DNA of 64,000 nt, taken from IMG/VR virus record IMGVR_UViG_3300037258_000147, positions 1 through 64,000 of that record. The stretch is one strand, 5' to 3'. Position numbers and translations under genes: made by a program. Shown piece after piece: positions 46,651-54,076 of the stretch. This stretch comes from a virus. Every line of letters begins with the position of its first letter. Positions within the stretch are counted from its first letter, which is position 1. Below the pieces are notes generated by a model. That model was not told where the DNA came from. It was given only the letters and a program-made list of their open reading frames with translations, and ran no database searches.

Positions 46651-48980
46651 CGCACCACTCTCCAGTTGAGTGTCAAGGCTCCGGGCGTGATCGATGCGGA
46701 AGTAGAATTGCAGACTTTGAAATTGACGTTGCCAGAAGTCGGATACGGATAGATACTCAAGACCGCACCCGTAGATGACGCGCCGTAGCCCGTCACTGCC
46801 GTGGGGTCGCCGTTGAAGCCCACTGTGATGGTATCCGTGGTCGCCACGCCGGTTGCCGAGACCGTGACTACTGTTTCGCAAGCTCCAGAGGCTACCGCGC
46901 CGGTGTTCATGGCGGCTGTCCCGCTGGCTATCAGCACGCCGAACGCGCCCGCCGTTCCTGTGTTAACGGCAAGCGCCGTAGCAACGCCAGTGCCGAGACC
47001 CGTAACCGCGCTCAGCGGAGCCGCCGCAACTGTCGTGGCGCACGAACCTGCGGAAGTGGTCACGTTGCCGGTAAGTGCGGGCTGTTGCGCGCACGGCACT
47101 GTGCCGCTGTTGATCTGTGCACCGGAAATGCTCTTGTTGGTCAGCGTCTGCGTGTCGCTCGTGCCGACAATCGCTCCCGATGGTGCAGACTTCCCGGCGA
47201 GCGTGCTTGCATTGCCCCACGCCGCGTTAAAGTTGGTCCCGTCGGTCAGGATAGTGAAGCTGGCAGGACCGAGAACTGTTGAAGGTCCGTTGTACGTCAC
47301 CGTCCCGCTAGTGACGGTCAGTGTGCTGCCGCTGGTAACCTGAAAACTCATGATCCCGCCTGTGCACACAGCAGAAGGCAGCGTCACCGTCACGCTTGCG
47401 GTCACGTAGTAGGAGTTCCCCGCGCAGGATGCGGAGAACGAAGTCCCTTCCGTAGTCTGGTTTGTGTTCGCAGCAGCCGCGCCCATGTCGCCGAGAGCCT
47501 GCGTGGGCGTGCGGTACTGAATCAGGTGGAGCGTCGAAGTCGATTCGGCAAACTCCGGGGTTGTAGTTGTGCCAGAGCCGTCGCTGACATTGCCGCTGCC
47601 GCTGGCGTTTGCCAGTACGAACGCATCGGTCGCCAACTTGGTCGTGTTGTCGCCCACGGTTTGCGTAGTCGCCGCCGTGCCGTTCGGCAGCGCGGGTGTG
47701 CCGCTCAAGTTCGAGGCAGTCCCGCCCACGTTGCACGATGTGCAAGTTCCCGTAAGATTAGTAATAACTCCAGATGTTGGGGTTCCGAGCAACGGGCTAA
47801 CTAAAGTAGGCGAGGTTGCAAATACTGCCGCACCCGAACCGGTTTCATCAGTCAAGGCACTTGCTAAATTCGCGCTGGAAGGTGTTGCTAGGAAGGTAGC
47901 GACTCCAGTTCCTAATCCAGTAATTCCAGATACCGGAACACTAGTAGCTGCAATAGTTCCGCTTCCGGATACCCCAAGAGAAGCCCCAGTTCCAACCACC
48001 ATCGCAGCGGTAGTATTAGTGCTGCTGGTAAGAGCAGAGAAAGCCGAAGAACCAGAACCGCAAGACCCCCAAGTTGGAGTAGCAGCAGGACCTGCTGAAA
48101 GAAAACAATTCCCTAATGTTCCAGCAGAACCGGCTACCTCTAAAGGAGAAGTAGTTCCAGAAAGATTTATCCCAGCAGAATAAGTATTTAGTGCGCTGAA
48201 TGTCTGGGCAATTCCCAAGCCTGCTACTGTAGCACTAGTAGCCGGGAACGTCATTGTAGTAGCGTCTGTTCCGGCAAAAGTAAGGCTGTTACTTATAGTA
48301 AGGGTCTTGGAAGTAGTTCCGCCAGCAACCGAAAACCCTGTTGCGCGCGCAGTGAAAGTCAAACCATTTACGGTAGACGGAGTAATCGCCCCGAGGGTGA
48401 TAGTTAGATTAGGAGTCGTTCCTCCAGAAGAAGTACCAGACACTCCGTTTGCTGTGGCTACCCCAATTGCTGTTACTGTCCCGGTTCCCGGGGCTCCGCC
48501 GTCTGTCAACGTGCAAGTAGAACCAGATACTGTACAGGTAACGACGTGGCCGTTTGTCGGAACCGTAACGAAACCTAAAATTGTGTTTGAAGTAGTAGCA
48601 GCACTTCCCCAAATCGTATGGGCTGCGGAACCCCCGTTAGCTGTCTGAAGAGTTCCCGCACTTGTTCCGTCGATTCCTAAAACTGGGGTAAATGTTAATG
48701 CTGGGGTTGCTCCGGCCATAATCTGACCAACAGAACCTGCAAGGTCTAGCGTAGTCGCGCCCGCACTTCCCCCAACCGCAATAGTAGAATGGGGAGAAGT
48801 AATCGCATCTCCGCCGCCGCTGCTACTAAACGTAAAGGTCTGCCCCGATTGACTAACTCCCGTGCCGTTAAAGATATACGGGGGCGGAACTCCGTTGATC
48901 GTAGGAGATGGAGTCTGCGCACTCGTCCATTTTATGGACAAAAAAGCGAGCGCGATAAATAATAGATTTCTTGCTTTCAC
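46647..48980 (-). CDS. mosaic tail-fibre protein with signal peptide
   Basis: 777 residues. N terminus MKARNLLFIALAFLSIKWTS, where the palindrome (48925-48939) encodes SIKWT. A long repetitive beta shaft follows with many 'GTSAGTL', 'GLGTGVATFLATPSSANLAS' and 'TLTNKSISG' repeats typical of fibre shafts. The C-terminal module (TDTITVGFNGDPTAVTGY ... VNFKVCNSTSASITPG) is a common fibre tip. Base composition changes sharply near 47.75 kb: the tip half is G+C-rich, the shaft half is not. This marks a recombination joint. Confidence 0.65.
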   Translation of the reverse strand: MKARNLLFIALAFLSIKWTSAQTPSPTINGVPPPYIFNGTGVSQSGQTFTFSSSGGGDAITSPHSTIAVGGSAGATTLDLAGSVGQIMAGATPALTFTPVLGIDGTSAGTLQTANGGSAAHTIWGSAATTSNTILGFVTVPTNGHVVTCTVSGSTCTLTDGGAPGTGTVTAIGVATANGVSGTSSGGTTPNLTITLGAITPSTVNGLTFTARATGFSVAGGTTSKTLTISNSLTFAGTDATTMTFPATSATVAGLGIAQTFSALNTYSAGINLSGTTSPLEVAGSAGTLGNCFLSAGPAATPTWGSCGSGSSAFSALTSSTNTTAAMVVGTGASLGVSGSGTIAATSVPVSGITGLGTGVATFLATPSSANLASALTDETGSGAAVFATSPTLVSPLLGTPTSGVITNLTGTCTSCNVGGTASNLSGTPALPNGTAATTQTVGDNTTKLATDAFVLANASGSGNVSDGSGTTTTPEFAESTSTLHLIQYRTPTQALGDMGAAAANTNQTTEGTSFSASCAGNSYYVTASVTVTLPSAVCTGGIMSFQVTSGSTLTVTSGTVTYNGPSTVLGPASFTILTDGTNFNAAWGNASTLAGKSAPSGAIVGTSDTQTLTNKSISGAQINSGTVPCAQQPALTGNVTTSAGSCATTVAAAPLSAVTGLGTGVATALAVNTGTAGAFGVLIASGTAAMNTGAVASGACETVVTVSATGVATTDTITVGFNGDPTAVTGYGASSTGAVLSIYPYPTSGNVNFKVCNSTSASITPGALTLNWRVVR
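48925..48939. repeat. GTCCA-N5-TGGAC palindrome, exact copy in coding sequence
   Basis: GTCCATTTTATGGAC within codons 14-19 of the mosaic fibre gene, frame SIKWT. Confidence 0.85.
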
Positions 48981-48984
48981 TCAA

Positions 48985-49335
48985 TCACACTGTCCAGTAA
49001 AGATACAAAACGGTTCCAGTCGCAGTTAAACCTGTGACAGCGAAATCTCTCCAAGTAAAAGTTCCGAGCGGTTCTGTCGGTTCGTCCGAATATAAAATAG
49101 AGCGCGCGCCTACGGAGGCGGCCACGGGCAGCGGTGGGTACAAATTAATCGAATCGGATGGGGCCGTAATGGTTACAGTTCCAGCAGACGAGGCTCCGCC
49201 CGTCCCGACTACGAGAACTAATTTGTAGACACGAATTCCTGTGGTATACCCGGCATTTTTGACAGCCGTTATATTGCGCCATGACGTGGTATCAGTATCC
49301 AGAGTCATGGGCTGGTTCAAAGGTTGGTTAGCCAA
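48985..49335 (-). CDS. hypothetical virion beta protein
   Basis: 116 residues: MTLDTDTTSWRNITAVKNAG, VYKLVLVVGTGGASSAGTVT, and a beta C terminus ending LYLYWTV. Just upstream of the fibre gene; perhaps a decoration or fibre-linked protein. Confidence 0.45.
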   Translation of the reverse strand: MANQPLNQPMTLDTDTTSWRNITAVKNAGYTTGIRVYKLVLVVGTGGASSAGTVTITAPSDSINLYPPLPVAASVGARSILYSDEPTEPLGTFTWRDFAVTGLTATGTVLYLYWTV

Positions 49336-49344
49336 GGTTACCTC

Positions 49345-49554
49345 TTATAAATCAAAATGATGGCGGATAGCTTGCTTCAGTTTGGATATAACCGCCTGAA
49401 AGTGTACCTGAAGACGCGGCTCAGCCAAATCTCTGGCAACCAACAGATCGCCGAGCCAGTCTTTTAATTCTTGTTCTACGTCGGAGAGAATAAGGGTTCG
49501 GTCCCAAGCCCATAGACAGGCTAAAAGTGCTATGACTAAAAATACGAGCCACAT
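49345..49554 (-). CDS. small membrane protein
   Basis: 69 residues with N-terminal hydrophobic MWLVFLVIALLACLWAW and a charged helix (LSDVEQELKDWLGDLL...). Single-pass; spanin- or holin-accessory-like at most. Confidence 0.45.
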   Translation of the reverse strand: MWLVFLVIALLACLWAWDRTLILSDVEQELKDWLGDLLVARDLAEPRLQVHFQAVISKLKQAIRHHFDL

Positions 49555-49578
49555 ATTCCCTCCGACGGTTGGGTTTAA

Positions 49579-50232
49579 TTACAGACGGTTGATAACAAAT
49601 TCGGTCAATGTTAGGGAAGCCCCAATAGTAGTAGCCCAAGTAAACGTCGGGAAGAAGTTTAGGTCGGACGATCCTACGGAAGTAATGCTGGCAGTCGTAA
49701 TTGCTCCGGTTCTTGTTGCCCCGATGGAATAGAACACGGGAAGATTGGCCGAATTCAATTGCTGCGAAGCCGAATCCCAGATAAGCTGAGTCGTGAAACT
49801 GAAATTGGTGGAAACGGAGGTACTAACCGTAGTTGCCCCAGCCGAAGATACACCATTAATTCCAGTACCGCTTGGACCGTGAGTCAACAACTGAGCATAT
49901 GTTGAAGACGTAACTCCGCTGGTAAGAACCGCATTGGACGCCTGATACAGCTTAACGGTTAGTGTGCTGGTTCCCGCTGGTCCGGTTACTTTACCGGCAA
50001 TCTTAACTTCAAACGGGTGACCATCAAATTCTCCGCCCGCAATATCAGGAGAAACTCCCTGCCACAAGACTACGGGGTAGGTTGAAGTTCCTAGGGGGAG
50101 AGTAGGAGAAGGAAGTCCCGGGTAGTATCCGGAAGTGTTAGGAGCAAGCAGTGCTGTTTCTGTCAGTCCGGAGTATTGAGACAGCGGAACTGGGTAACTG
50201 TAAATGCCGACTACGGTGTCTTGGCGTGCCAT
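49579..50232 (-). CDS. virion beta protein, paralogue of 27100-27777
   Basis: 217 residues from ATG 50232. Shares DGHPFEVKIAG, VKLYQAS, LIWDSASQQL and the final LTLTEFVINRL pattern with the 27.1 kb gene. First gene of the leftward virion block after the tRNA array. Probably a structural surface protein. Confidence 0.55.
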   Translation of the reverse strand: MARQDTVVGIYSYPVPLSQYSGLTETALLAPNTSGYYPGLPSPTLPLGTSTYPVVLWQGVSPDIAGGEFDGHPFEVKIAGKVTGPAGTSTLTVKLYQASNAVLTSGVTSSTYAQLLTHGPSGTGINGVSSAGATTVSTSVSTNFSFTTQLIWDSASQQLNSANLPVFYSIGATRTGAITTASITSVGSSDLNFFPTFTWATTIGASLTLTEFVINRL

Positions 50233-50330
50233 TTTTATTATCCTTTGTGGGGTTTTTGACCGACTTGAAGAAGGGGCTCGGCCTGCCCCACGGTGGTGCA
50301 AAACGCCCGCATACTGGGGGCTAATATTTT

Positions 50331-50346
50331 GTCCACAAAAATGGAC
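50331..50346. repeat. GTCCA-TGGAC palindrome with 6-base spacer
   Basis: GTCCACAAAAATGGAC between the virion block and the first tRNA. Confidence 0.7.
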
Positions 50347-50395
50347 AATGTTGTATTGCAAAACTCTAGTTTTAAGGGGGTTTTGTTATGGAAGA

Positions 50396-50470
50396 TGGAG
50401 CGAAGCAGGGGAATCCGACCCCTTTCTCTGGTTTGGAAGACCAGGGCAACAAGCAATATACCAGCTTCGC
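50396..50470 (-). tRNA. tRNA-Gly (TCC)
   Basis: Acceptor GCTTCGC/GCGAAGC, anticodon loop CTTCCAA with U33, encoded CCA. Last (3'-most) tRNA of the array. Confidence 0.85.
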
Positions 50471-50474
50471 AAAT

Positions 50475-50552
50475 TGGTCCCCGAAGGGTGAATTGAACAC
50501 CCGATCTTTCGATTATCGGTCGAATGCTTTAAGCCAACTAAGCTATTCGGGG
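50475..50552 (-). tRNA. tRNA-Ile (GAT), C33
   Basis: Acceptor CCCCGAA/TTCGGGG, D stem GCTT/AAGC, anticodon loop CCGATAA: position 33 is C instead of U. T-arm and CCA normal. Confidence 0.85.
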
Positions 50553-50553
50553 A

Positions 50554-50631
50554 TGGTACCAGAGACTGGATTCGAACCAGTGAAATTTTCTTTGTAGGAG
50601 AAACGGTTTAGACCACTCACACCACTCTGGC
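50554..50631 (-). tRNA. tRNA-Val (TAC), C33
   Basis: Acceptor GCCAGAG with a G-U first pair, anticodon loop CCTACAA (C33), standard T-arm, encoded CCA. Confidence 0.85.
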
Positions 50632-50636
50632 AAATA

Positions 50637-50712
50637 TGGTGCTCTCGGCTAGGCTCGAACTAGCATATCCATTTACGGTACTTACCTTCGGAGGGTAAGC
50701 CGATACGGGAGC
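50637..50712 (-). tRNA. atypical tRNA, anticodon arm Arg (CCG), no normal D-arm
   Basis: T-arm, acceptor (one C-A mismatch) and CCA are clear. A 6-bp stem with loop CTCCGAA gives anticodon CCG, but only 7 bases precede it, so no D-arm fits; 16 bases follow. Total length is still 76. Possibly degenerate. Confidence 0.5.
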
Positions 50713-50721
50713 AAAATTTTT

Positions 50722-50809
50722 ACAGCGGGCCAATGCAATCCAGAACTCGTCAGTTCTTCGTGCCCCTAAGTCGTTAGACATGGACCATTGAATTATGCGC
50801 CCCCGCTGT
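50722..50809 (-). tRNA. tRNA-like element, class II size, anticodon unresolved
   Basis: 8-bp ends ACAGCGGG/CCCGCTGT, a D-loop-like AATTCAATGG segment and a strong AGAACT-GACG-AGTTCT hairpin where a variable arm would be, but the T-loop is non-standard (TTGCATT) and no CCA is encoded. Could be a decayed tRNA. Confidence 0.3.
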
Positions 50810-50813
50810 AACT

Positions 50814-50889
50814 TGGAACCGCTGGCCAGACTCGAACTGGCATCTCCTCTTACTCTGTCTCGTTTAGGAAACGAGTGAGATACAGCGGC
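50814..50889 (-). tRNA. atypical tRNA, anticodon arm Arg (CCT), no normal D-arm
   Basis: Same architecture as the CCG tRNA: stem CTCGT/ACGAG with loop TTCCTAA begins only 7 bases after the acceptor, then 17 bases before the T-arm. ATCTC (after acceptor) can pair with GAGAT (before T-arm). Encoded CCA. Confidence 0.5.
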
Positions 50890-50893
50890 AAAA

Positions 50894-50969
50894 TGGAGGC
50901 CCCGGAGAGATTCAAACTCCCGACCAATCGGGTAGAAACCGATGACTCTGTTCACTGAGTTACGAGGCC
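50894..50969 (-). tRNA. tRNA-Arg (TCT)
   Basis: Acceptor GGCCTCG/CGGGGCC, anticodon loop TTTCTAC, encoded CCA. The D-loop lacks the usual GG. Confidence 0.85.
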
Positions 50970-50973
50970 GAAA

Positions 50974-51477
50974 TTAATAAGTTCTAAGAAGTCTAATGAT
51001 TTGGGCAGAGTCGGCGAACTTTATCCATTCCCCTTCAGCTAGGTGAACATCAAATCTTTCTAGTAGCCCCTTTTCTGCGGAGCGTCTATCCAAACAAAAC
51101 TCGTAGTTCTTGATGTAAAAAGCCTTATGCGGATCGTAGGTTTGATACGAAGCAAGCCTATCCTCAGTGTCAACCGTCATTCCAATCTTCAAATAATCTG
51201 GCCATGTCGGGTTGGCAATGATGTAGACTTGGCCTTCTTTGCAATCTTTCGGCTTGCATCCTCTGGAGAATTTCAATTTTAGTAAATTTAAGCCGTGTAT
51301 CTTCCTAGCCAAATTATAATCAAATTTTTTATTTCCTCCGATGCTCAAAGTTCCGTAAACTTTAACAGACTCAGATATCATCTCTTCTGTTATATCAAAA
51401 GCAGAATATGGAGGTATTATACCGCGTTCGGACAGAATTTCTATCGTCTTTAGGCTTTTTTCACTAGGATTGCTCAA
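50974..51477 (-). CDS. GIY-YIG-type homing nuclease (T5orf172-like), copy 1
   Basis: 167 residues from TTG 51477, which has AAAAGGGATGAG upstream and matches the start of its paralogue; an ATG three codons earlier is too close to that site. GQVYIIANPTWPDYLKIGMT (about residue 92) is the GIY-YIG core, followed by RLASYQTYDPHKAFYIKNYE and RRSAEKGLLERFD. Very similar along its length to 56051-56569. Nucleases of this kind spread by cutting allelic sites; lying between tRNAs fits. Confidence 0.8.
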   Translation of the reverse strand: MSNPSEKSLKTIEILSERGIIPPYSAFDITEEMISESVKVYGTLSIGGNKKFDYNLARKIHGLNLLKLKFSRGCKPKDCKEGQVYIIANPTWPDYLKIGMTVDTEDRLASYQTYDPHKAFYIKNYEFCLDRRSAEKGLLERFDVHLAEGEWIKFADSAQIIRLLRTY

Positions 51478-51515
51478 AGGACTCATCCCTTTTCTAAAGT
51501 TAAACCAACTAGAAT

Positions 51516-51589
51516 TGGTACCTCGCTAGAGAATCGAACTCTATCCAACCGGGGTAAAAACCCGATATGCACCATCACACTCACGAGGC
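51516..51589 (-). tRNA. tRNA-Lys (TTT)
   Basis: Acceptor GCCTCGT/GCGAGGT, stem TCGGG/CCCGG, loop TTTTTAC, encoded CCA. Confidence 0.85.
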
Positions 51590-51629
51590 GTCTTTTATCA
51601 CTCTCGGATTTTGGTGTCATAACTGCTTC

Positions 51630-51854
51630 TCAGCCAACTAGGTAGTCCGTGGTTTTTAATCCCTGTTCGATACGGAACGCTTCATTCCGTTTCCACGTCT
51701 TGCTTATCGACCAACCTAATAGCCTAATCAAACAATATTGAAATTTTGAACCGGAGAAAGCTGTACCATCGTTTGTCCCAAACAAAATTACATGGGCCGG
51801 ATCAGCCACAGACCCTCTCCAAAATATTCTTGCCTGCGTTGGTCCTGTGTACAT
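51630..51854 (-). CDS. small hypothetical protein between tRNAs
   Basis: 74 residues; MYTGPTQARIFWRGSVADPA, then FGTNDGTAFSGSKFQYCL and a basic tail. TTAGGAG lies about 10 bases upstream. Resembles a truncated virion/fibre-type fragment; unknown. Confidence 0.4.
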   Translation of the reverse strand: MYTGPTQARIFWRGSVADPAHVILFGTNDGTAFSGSKFQYCLIRLLGWSISKTWKRNEAFRIEQGLKTTDYLVG

Positions 51855-51872
51855 TTTTAACTACTCCTAAAA

Positions 51873-51947
51873 TGGTGGGTTGCCAGATAATCGAAATCTG
51901 TTCTTCCGGGTAAGAACCGGATGCTTCGCCAGCAAAGCTTGCAACCC
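51873..51947 (-). tRNA. tRNA-Lys (CTT)
   Basis: Acceptor GGGTTGC/GCAACCC, D stem GCTT/AAGC with GG, loop TTCTTAC, encoded CCA. Confidence 0.9.
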
Positions 51948-51953
51948 GTTAAC

Positions 51954-52394
51954 TTACGGTATTGTGGTTACGGTAACAGTAACTGTTGTAGTAGTTCCAC
52001 TTGGGGTAGAAGGAACGCCTGGAGTTCCGGGGACTACTACGAAAGCTGGAGCAGAAGAACCGCTTACTGCCGATGCTTGTTGAGTTTGAACTACGTAACA
52101 ATAACTCGTTCCTGATGTTACGGATGAATCGACATATGCGGTTGCCTGCGGAGCAGAAACCCCAACTGAAGAATAAGACGACGCAGTTAGTGGGCAAGTT
52201 GTTCCGGTAACTGGGGTTTTAGAAACCAGAAAAGTACAAGGTGCCGAAGTGCTGCATCCGGACCAACCAGGGGAAGCAGCAGGAACTGTCCAACTCAAAT
52301 TAACCTGAAAAGAAGTCTGAGTTATCTGAGACTCGGCAGAACTTCCAAACACCAGCAGTCCAGCAAAAACCACAAACAGGAATATCTTCTTCAC
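51954..52394 (-). CDS. secreted fibronectin-III-like protein
   Basis: 146 residues from GTG 52394 (AAAGG upstream). Signal peptide VKKIFLFVVFAGLLVFGSS, then one Ig/FN3-like domain: FQVNLSWTVPAASPGWSGC, SSVGVSAPQATAYVDSS, SYCYVVQTQQAS, with a Pro/Thr-rich tail (GTPGVPSTPSGTTTTVTV). FN3 domains are common on phage surfaces and often bind glycans. It sits inside the tRNA array, so it is probably a late acquisition. Confidence 0.6.
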   Translation of the reverse strand: MKKIFLFVVFAGLLVFGSSAESQITQTSFQVNLSWTVPAASPGWSGCSTSAPCTFLVSKTPVTGTTCPLTASSYSSVGVSAPQATAYVDSSVTSGTSYCYVVQTQQASAVSGSSAPAFVVVPGTPGVPSTPSGTTTTVTVTVTTIP

Positions 52395-52437
52395 GTGTTT
52401 TAGCCTTTCATGTCGTTCAAAATTCTTGAATATCGAA

Positions 52438-52529
52438 TGGTGGGCGACGAGGGAATCGAACCCGTCTGGCATCTCTCATCTAGAGACTACAGGGTTTATA
52501 AGGCCCCGCCCCGTCCTACGGCATCGCCC
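52438..52529 (-). tRNA. tRNA-like, class II size, anticodon uncertain
   Basis: Acceptor GGGCGAT/GTCGCCC with encoded CCA and a TCTCT-ATGAG-like variable hairpin. The best anticodon stem carries a C-A mismatch and gives loop CTTATAA (TAT); the T-arm has only three clean pairs. Degenerate or mis-folded by eye. Confidence 0.35.
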
Positions 52530-52536
52530 AAACTTG

Positions 52537-52551
52537 TCCATTTAATGGACT
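52537..52551. repeat. GTCCA-N5-TGGAC palindrome, exact copy between tRNAs
   Basis: GTCCATTTAATGGAC directly against the CCA end of tRNA-Met (52552). Confidence 0.9.
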
Positions 52552-52622
52552 GGTCCCGAAGCGTGGAATCAAACCACTCACCTGGTCTTATGAGAACCAG
52601 TGCTGAATCATCAGCCTCGGGT
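52552..52622 (-). tRNA. tRNA-Met (CAT), minimal D-loop
   Basis: Acceptor CCCGAGG/CTTCGGG, loop CTCATAA, encoded CCA. D-arm CTGA-TGAT-TCAG has a 4-base loop without GG; total only 71 bases. Confidence 0.75.
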
Positions 52623-52629
52623 AAAACAT

Positions 52630-52702
52630 GGCAGGAGATGAAGGATTTGAACCCTCGAATCCCGGGTTGGAGCCGGGCGGTTTCCGTTAAGCCTAATCTC
52701 CC
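52630..52702 (-). tRNA. tRNA-Trp (CCA)
   Basis: Stem CCGGG paired, loop CTCCAAC, discriminator G, encoded CCA. Its 5' end overlaps the stop of the endonuclease gene by 10 bases. Confidence 0.9.
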
Positions 52703-53121
52703 AAAAGATACTCGGATGCATTTTTTAGTAGAGAAGGATCGTCCTTAAAATGACCAATCCCTAGATTGCAACTCCTGCACAACAATCCTCTTACTTTTCC
52801 CGTAAGATGATCGTGATCAACATGCAAAGGTTTGTCGTCTTTCTTACCACAAATCTTACAAATCCCATTCTGCTGCGAAAATAAGAATAGGTATTCCGCT
52901 CCCGTCATCCCATATCTATTTGCTATTTTATAGCTAGGATGTGCTTTGTTCCATTTGTTTGCTTTAGAAATATATTTTTCTATGTTTCTGAGATAATGTT
53001 CTCTACGATAGTCGGCCTGGCAATCTCGGCATTGTTTATGCCTTATCCCTCTCGCTTCATCTCTAAAAGCAAAATCTTGTTCTTCGTCTTTAGAAGTATG
53101 ACATTTAGAACAAATACTCAT
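52693..53121 (-). CDS. recombination endonuclease VII-like homing nuclease
   Basis: 142 residues. N-terminal zinc knuckle CSKCHTSKDEEQ...CRDCQADY, then YLFLFSQQNGICKICGKK and HVDHDHLTGKVRGLLC followed by NLGIGHFKDDPSLL, a complete endonuclease VII domain. Lies between tRNAs and ends inside tRNA-Trp. Confidence 0.85.
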   Translation of the reverse strand: MSICSKCHTSKDEEQDFAFRDEARGIRHKQCRDCQADYRREHYLRNIEKYISKANKWNKAHPSYKIANRYGMTGAEYLFLFSQQNGICKICGKKDDKPLHVDHDHLTGKVRGLLCRSCNLGIGHFKDDPSLLKNASEYLLGD

Positions 53122-53136
53122 TTTATTATCAAGAAG

Positions 53137-53213
53137 TGGTAGCCCTAGTAGGATTCGAACCTACACTATGACTCGTTCGTAGCGAGTATGACTTTCCAGT
53201 TGCCGATAGGGCC
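53137..53213 (-). tRNA. tRNA-Arg (ACG)
   Basis: Stem ACTCG/CGAGT, loop CTACGAA, encoded CCA. A34 would need conversion to inosine to read CGN. Confidence 0.9.
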
Positions 53214-53221
53214 GTAAAACT

Positions 53222-53295
53222 TGGTCTCCGAGCGGGGATTCAAACCCCGGACGCCGCGCCCCAAACGCGGAATGTTTTCACTACACTACTCAGAG
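53222..53295 (-). tRNA. tRNA-Pro (TGG)
   Basis: Acceptor CTCTGAG/CTCGGAG, stem CCGCG/CGCGG, loop TTTGGGG, encoded CCA; D-loop without GG. Confidence 0.85.
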
Positions 53296-53300
53296 ATAAA

Positions 53301-53379
53301 TGGTGCGGGTGGCAGGATTTCAACCTGCGATCTCCTGTTCCCGAAACAGGCGCGTTAAGGCAAACTTCGCTACACCCAC
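53301..53379 (-). tRNA. tRNA-Pro (CGG)
   Basis: Acceptor GTGGGTG/CACCCGC, stem CCTGT/ACAGG, loop TTCGGGA, encoded CCA. Confidence 0.85.
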
Positions 53380-53494
53380 TTAAACTTTTCGGCCACGATA
53401 AAACTCTGTTCCCCCGCTTCCGACTAGGTTCGAACCTTCTGGGCGTTGGGTGTCTTGTTTTATCTTCGCTCTTTCGAACTAGGCCAAAACTTTA
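53380..53494. other. tRNA-remnant spacer
   Basis: Contains the TTCGAACC T-loop word and an inverted pair GATAAAAC/GTTTTATC, but no cloverleaf with anticodon can be drawn. Probably a decayed tRNA. Confidence 0.3.
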
Positions 53495-53569
53495 TGGTGG
53501 ACTCGGGCGGACTTGAACCGCCATCGCGCAAGGCTTCAACATGCCGCTCTACATTGGAGCTACGAGTCC
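53495..53569 (-). tRNA. tRNA-Phe (GAA)
   Basis: Acceptor GGACTCG/CGAGTCC, loop TTGAAGC with one T-T mismatch in the stem, D stem GCTC/GAGC, encoded CCA. Confidence 0.8.
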
Positions 53570-53750
53570 GAATTTTGATATACGACTTGAGGTCGCTGCG
53601 ACTCCCGTAGGGGCCACTCTTTCTTGTGGTGTCAGCCAAAGCAACCCGATAGACATCTGACAATGCCCGTCAAATTACTCCCGTATAAACTTGGTGGACC
53701 TGTTGTCATCCCTCCGCGCTTTCGCTACGCGGCCCTATGAGGGTTTACGA

Positions 53751-53826
53751 TGGTGGACCCGGAGGGATTGCAACCCTCAAAACTACATTGCAGGTGTAGT
53801 ATGATCGCATGTTTCATCACGGGCCC
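53751..53826 (-). tRNA. tRNA-Ala (TGC), C33
   Basis: Stem CTACA/TGTAG, loop CCTGCAA (C33), T-loop TTGCAAT, encoded CCA. Its 5' half overlaps the HNH gene 3' end by 44 bases. Confidence 0.8.
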
Positions 53827-54076
53827 GTTTAAATCCAGTATACATTCCATCTTTTGCTAGAAAATGTTCAAGATCGTGGCAATTAGGACACAAAATTTCC
53901 AAATTGGACGGATCATTATTTGCGTGACTACGATCCTTATGGTGAACCTTCAAAATTCCAACTTGTTCATCATATCCGCATCGATTGCATTTCGAGGGAT
54001 AGTTTCTTCTTGCAATTTCCCGATAAGTCCCCTCTGGGGGGGGGGGGGGCGACCACCGAAGCAAGATATCCACCAT
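53783..54076 (-). CDS. HNH endonuclease with a 14-C tract near its start
   Basis: 97 residues. SKCNRCGYDEQVGILKVHHK, then HANNDPSNLEILCPNCHDLE: two zinc Cys pairs and HH/N residues of an HNH. Near codon 10 a run of 14 C (14 G on the plus strand, 54036-54049) encodes five Pro; loss or gain of one base would shift the frame, so expression could be phase-variable, or the run could be mis-sequenced. Start uncertain (no ribosome site). The 3' end lies in tRNA-Ala. Confidence 0.7.
   Translation of the reverse strand: MVDILLRWSPPPPPEGTYREIARRNYPSKCNRCGYDEQVGILKVHHKDRSHANNDPSNLEILCPNCHDLEHFLAKDGMYTGFKRARDETCDHTTPAM

Noticed and set aside
45907-46881. Longer start for the 45.9-46.65 kb protein
   Set aside because: The extension is rich in Arg/His/Gly, overlaps the fibre gene by 230 bases and lies before the signal peptide and ATGA start.
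52438-52529. Ochre-suppressor reading (TTA) of the class II tRNA-like element
   Set aside because: It needs a shifted loop with T37 and a broken stem; TAT or degeneracy is at least as likely.
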